Positions 6,137 to 7,797 of a DNA stretch of 7,797 nucleotides are shown here, piece after piece. Under the pieces are notes generated by a model. The model was given only the letters and a program-made list of their open reading frames with translations. It was not told the origin of the DNA and ran no database searches. Made by a program: the position numbers and the translations under genes. This DNA comes from an uncultured beta proteobacterium. GTDB lineage: Bacteria > Pseudomonadota > Gammaproteobacteria > Burkholderiales > Burkholderiaceae_B. The DNA lies in contig CAIYWO010000253.1 in the NCBI GenBank assembly GCA_903929925.1, positions 1 to 7,797 of the forward strand. The letters are read 5' to 3'. Each line of letters begins with the position of its first letter. Within the stretch, counting starts at the first letter, position 1.

Positions 6137-7047
6137 TAAATGACCTGCTGCTTTTTCTTGGGGATGTTGACAAGAATCATTCCGCTCAACACCATCAGCG
6201 CGCCCCAGACGAATTCTGGATGAAGCGGATCATCCAGGATCCATACCCCAAAGGTGACTCCCAGCAGCGGCGTCAGAAACGTAAAAATAGAAACACGTGA
6301 TGCCAGGTAATGGCGTAACAACCAAAACCAAAGCAGTAAGCTTAAAAAGGCAATCACAACGCCCTGTATCAACACGCTGGTGATGACGAACGGTGTCCAG
6401 TTCACACTGGCATTCCCCGTTGCAAAGCAGATCAACAATATTCCGATCGACGCACAGAAGAGCTGGTAGAACGTTGTTTGCGCCGGCGGCAACTTGGCCA
6501 GTTCGCTGCAGCGGATAATGACTGTTGTCATTGCCCATAGGAAACCAGCGCCTAAGCCTAAAAGATCACCCCATATTGTCGTGAGGTTGAAGTGTGGCTG
6601 ATCTGCACCGCCAAGAAACGCGACTGCGATTCCGGTAAAGCAAATCAACACGCCGAACCATTGCAACCAACTTAAGCGCTCCTCGGGCACCCAATAGTGC
6701 AGGCCTAGCGCAGTAAAAATGGGAGTTGTGTATAAAAACACCACCATGTGAGAGGCCGTCGTGCGTGCGAGCCCCTCGCCAATCATCCACCACTCGGCAG
6801 CAAATAATAGCCCCACCAGGCAACCAACCACCCAAGGGCCGCGCCATAGCGCGAGTGATATTTTCTTGTGCCACATAAATAGCGCGAGCAGTACACAGCC
6901 AATAAAGCCGCGCAACGCAATGTGCATGGCTGGCGTAAGGTCTTCTGCGGCGAGTTTCAGAAAGATTTGTTGTCCGCCCCAAAGTGTGCACAGAAAAACA
7001 ATACAGGCGAAGGCCGTGCCGTCTAACGGTTTGCGGGAGTTGGACAT
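6136..7047 (-). CDS. DMT superfamily (EamA-type) membrane transporter
   Basis: This 303-residue inner-membrane protein is a drug/metabolite transporter-like permease with two EamA halves. About ten hydrophobic helices can be placed at roughly 11-31, 40-58, 71-90, 101-118, 129-146, 159-178, 190-209, 219-240, 246-270 and 277-296, with a basic C-terminal tail (PKKKQQ). Family-like patterns include LWGGQQIFLK in helix 1, ALRG early in helix 2, and SRVSIFTFLTPLLGV near helix 9. The substrate cannot be read from the sequence; relatives export amino acids, metabolites or drugs. The start is ATG at 7047, preceded by AAGGA with 5-base spacing; the longer TTG-started frame from 7065 overlaps that ribosome site and is rejected. 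A weak -10-like TAAAAT lies at 7074-7069 without a convincing -35. The stop overlaps the start of the NRDE gene, so the two form a two-gene operon diverging from folC. Confidence 0.93.
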   Translation of the reverse strand: MSNSRKPLDGTAFACIVFLCTLWGGQQIFLKLAAEDLTPAMHIALRGFIGCVLLALFMWHKKISLALWRGPWVVGCLVGLLFAAEWWMIGEGLARTTASHMVVFLYTTPIFTALGLHYWVPEERLSWLQWFGVLICFTGIAVAFLGGADQPHFNLTTIWGDLLGLGAGFLWAMTTVIIRCSELAKLPPAQTTFYQLFCASIGILLICFATGNASVNWTPFVITSVLIQGVVIAFLSLLLWFWLLRHYLASRVSIFTFLTPLLGVTFGVWILDDPLHPEFVWGALMVLSGMILVNIPKKKQQVI

Positions 7048-7052
7048 ACGTT

Positions 7053-7057
7053 TCCTT
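7053..7057 (-). promoter_or_regulatory. Ribosome binding site fixing the transporter start
   Basis: AAGGA on the - strand lies 5 bases upstream of the ATG at 7047. It is the clearest Shine-Dalgarno sequence in the window and decides for that ATG over the in-frame TTG at 7065. Confidence 0.8.
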
Positions 7058-7153
7058 GATGACAACTGATTTTACACATCGCTTTTAAAGACGCTTCCAG
7101 ACGCGGTGCGCGTGACCCGACTGTTAAACTGCAGCTTACGTAGAACAATCTGG

Positions 7154-7797
7154 ATGGCAATAGTTATGGTTCCGGTGCACCCACCCGAAGGCGCTACGCT
7201 AGCCGCGTGGCTTGGTTATCTCGAGGCGCTTCACCCGAGCGCCATTGATATGGGGCTGGAACGTGTACAGCAAGTTGCCGATCGGCTAGATTTGAAGACC
7301 GATGCAGTCAAGATCGTAGTGGGTGGCACAAACGGTAAAGGGTCAACCTGTGCGATGCTTGAGTCAATCCTGCTGGCGGCGGGTTATCGCGTTGGGTTGT
7401 ATACCTCCCCGCACCTGATCTCTTTTAACGAGCGGGCGCGCGTGAACGGTGTCATTGTTGATGACGCTACGCTTGTCAGCCGATTTGAGCAGATCGAAGC
7501 AGCACGCCAAGGCGTGTCCTTGACCTATTTTGAGTTCACGACGCTCGCAGTGATGGCACTGTTTGCGTCCCAGGCGCTTGATGTCTGGGTGCTGGAAGTC
7601 GGTCTCGGTGGTCGTCTGGATGCGGTCAATATTGTGGATGCAGACTGTTCTATCGTCACCAGTGTCGATATCGATCACACGGATTGGTTGGGCGACACAC
7701 GTGAAAAAATCGGTTTCGAAAAGGCCCATATTTATCGTGGGGGTCGTCCAGCAATATGCAGTGATCCAGCACCTCCCCAGTCGTTGCTGGACTACGC
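7154..7797 (+). CDS. folC: Bifunctional folylpolyglutamate / dihydrofolate synthase, N-terminal part
   Basis: FolC adds L-glutamate to dihydropteroate or folates with ATP, completing dihydrofolate synthesis and polyglutamylation in the cytosol. The window holds about 214 of an expected ~430 codons; the gene continues past the right edge. Visible motifs are IDMGLERV (31-38), the P-loop GGTNGKGST (57-65), YTSPHL (83-88), TYFEFTTLA (124-132), EVGLGGRLDAVN (148-159) and SVDIDHTDWLG (170-180), whose His and Asp residues fit metal and ATP binding. K190 in FEKAHIYR corresponds to the lysine that is carbamylated in Mur-ligase relatives. No frameshift is seen. The start is uncertain: ATG 7154 is the first ATG, but ATG 7166 has GGATGG 8 bases upstream, and a GTG at 7112 is also in frame. 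Its promoter probably lies in the ~100 bases shared with the divergent transporter gene, where no convincing hexamers were found. Confidence 0.95.
   Translation, partial: MAIVMVPVHPPEGATLAAWLGYLEALHPSAIDMGLERVQQVADRLDLKTDAVKIVVGGTNGKGSTCAMLESILLAAGYRVGLYTSPHLISFNERARVNGVIVDDATLVSRFEQIEAARQGVSLTYFEFTTLAVMALFASQALDVWVLEVGLGGRLDAVNIVDADCSIVTSVDIDHTDWLGDTREKIGFEKAHIYRGGRPAICSDPAPPQSLLDY

Noticed and set aside
7048..7065. Upstream TTG start for the EamA transporter
   Set aside because: The AAGGA ribosome site at 7057-7053 lies inside this extension and points to the ATG at 7047.
1..7797. CRISPR arrays, tRNA or rRNA genes, insertion sequences, toxin-antitoxin or phage genes
   Set aside because: No repeat arrays, cloverleaf-like segments, transposase-like proteins or small paired genes were seen on either strand.

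Overview
The window looks like a stretch of betaproteobacterial chromosome, perhaps Burkholderiales-like, of moderate G+C. This rests on an E. coli-type LexA operator (CTGT-N8-ACAG), an imuA-imuB-dnaE2 mutasome cassette typical of proteobacteria, and the sequence style of FolC and YqeY. The genus cannot be set from the sequence alone. Coding is dense: only the last ~640 bases (folC) read on the + strand, and everything else reads on the - strand. No rRNA, tRNA, CRISPR array, insertion sequence or phage gene was seen, and no intergenic gap exceeds about 110 bases.

Read in the direction of transcription (right to left), the - strand begins with a DMT/EamA-family membrane transporter (7047-6136). 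It is coupled through a TAATG stop/start to an NRDE/TANGO2-family protein (6136-5348). After a 71-base gap holding a near-consensus SOS box (5305-5324, within a longer perfect palindrome) comes the SOS mutagenesis operon: imuA (5276-4539), imuB (4603-3251, overlapping imuA by 65 bases) and dnaE2/imuC (3246-130, starting 4 bases after the imuB stop). The 5' end of a yqeY-type gene follows 38 bases later and runs off the left edge. On the right, folC (7154 onward, truncated by the window) diverges from the transporter gene.

The three imu genes should form one damage-inducible unit. LexA cleavage would free the operator. ImuA (a RecA-like protein without a functional P-loop) and ImuB (a Y-family-like protein lacking most catalytic acids) are then expected to recruit ImuC to the sliding clamp. 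ImuC keeps all three polymerase aspartates, and the complex would bypass lesions with mutation. No lexA gene lies in the cassette, so control must come from a LexA encoded elsewhere.

No wholly new system is evident. The points most worth a second look are the 30-bp perfect operator palindrome, a 12-bp perfect inverted repeat inside dnaE2, the aberrant C-terminus of DnaE2, the degenerate active site and clamp motif of ImuB, the placement of the SOS operon directly upstream of yqeY, and the coupled transporter/TANGO2 pair.
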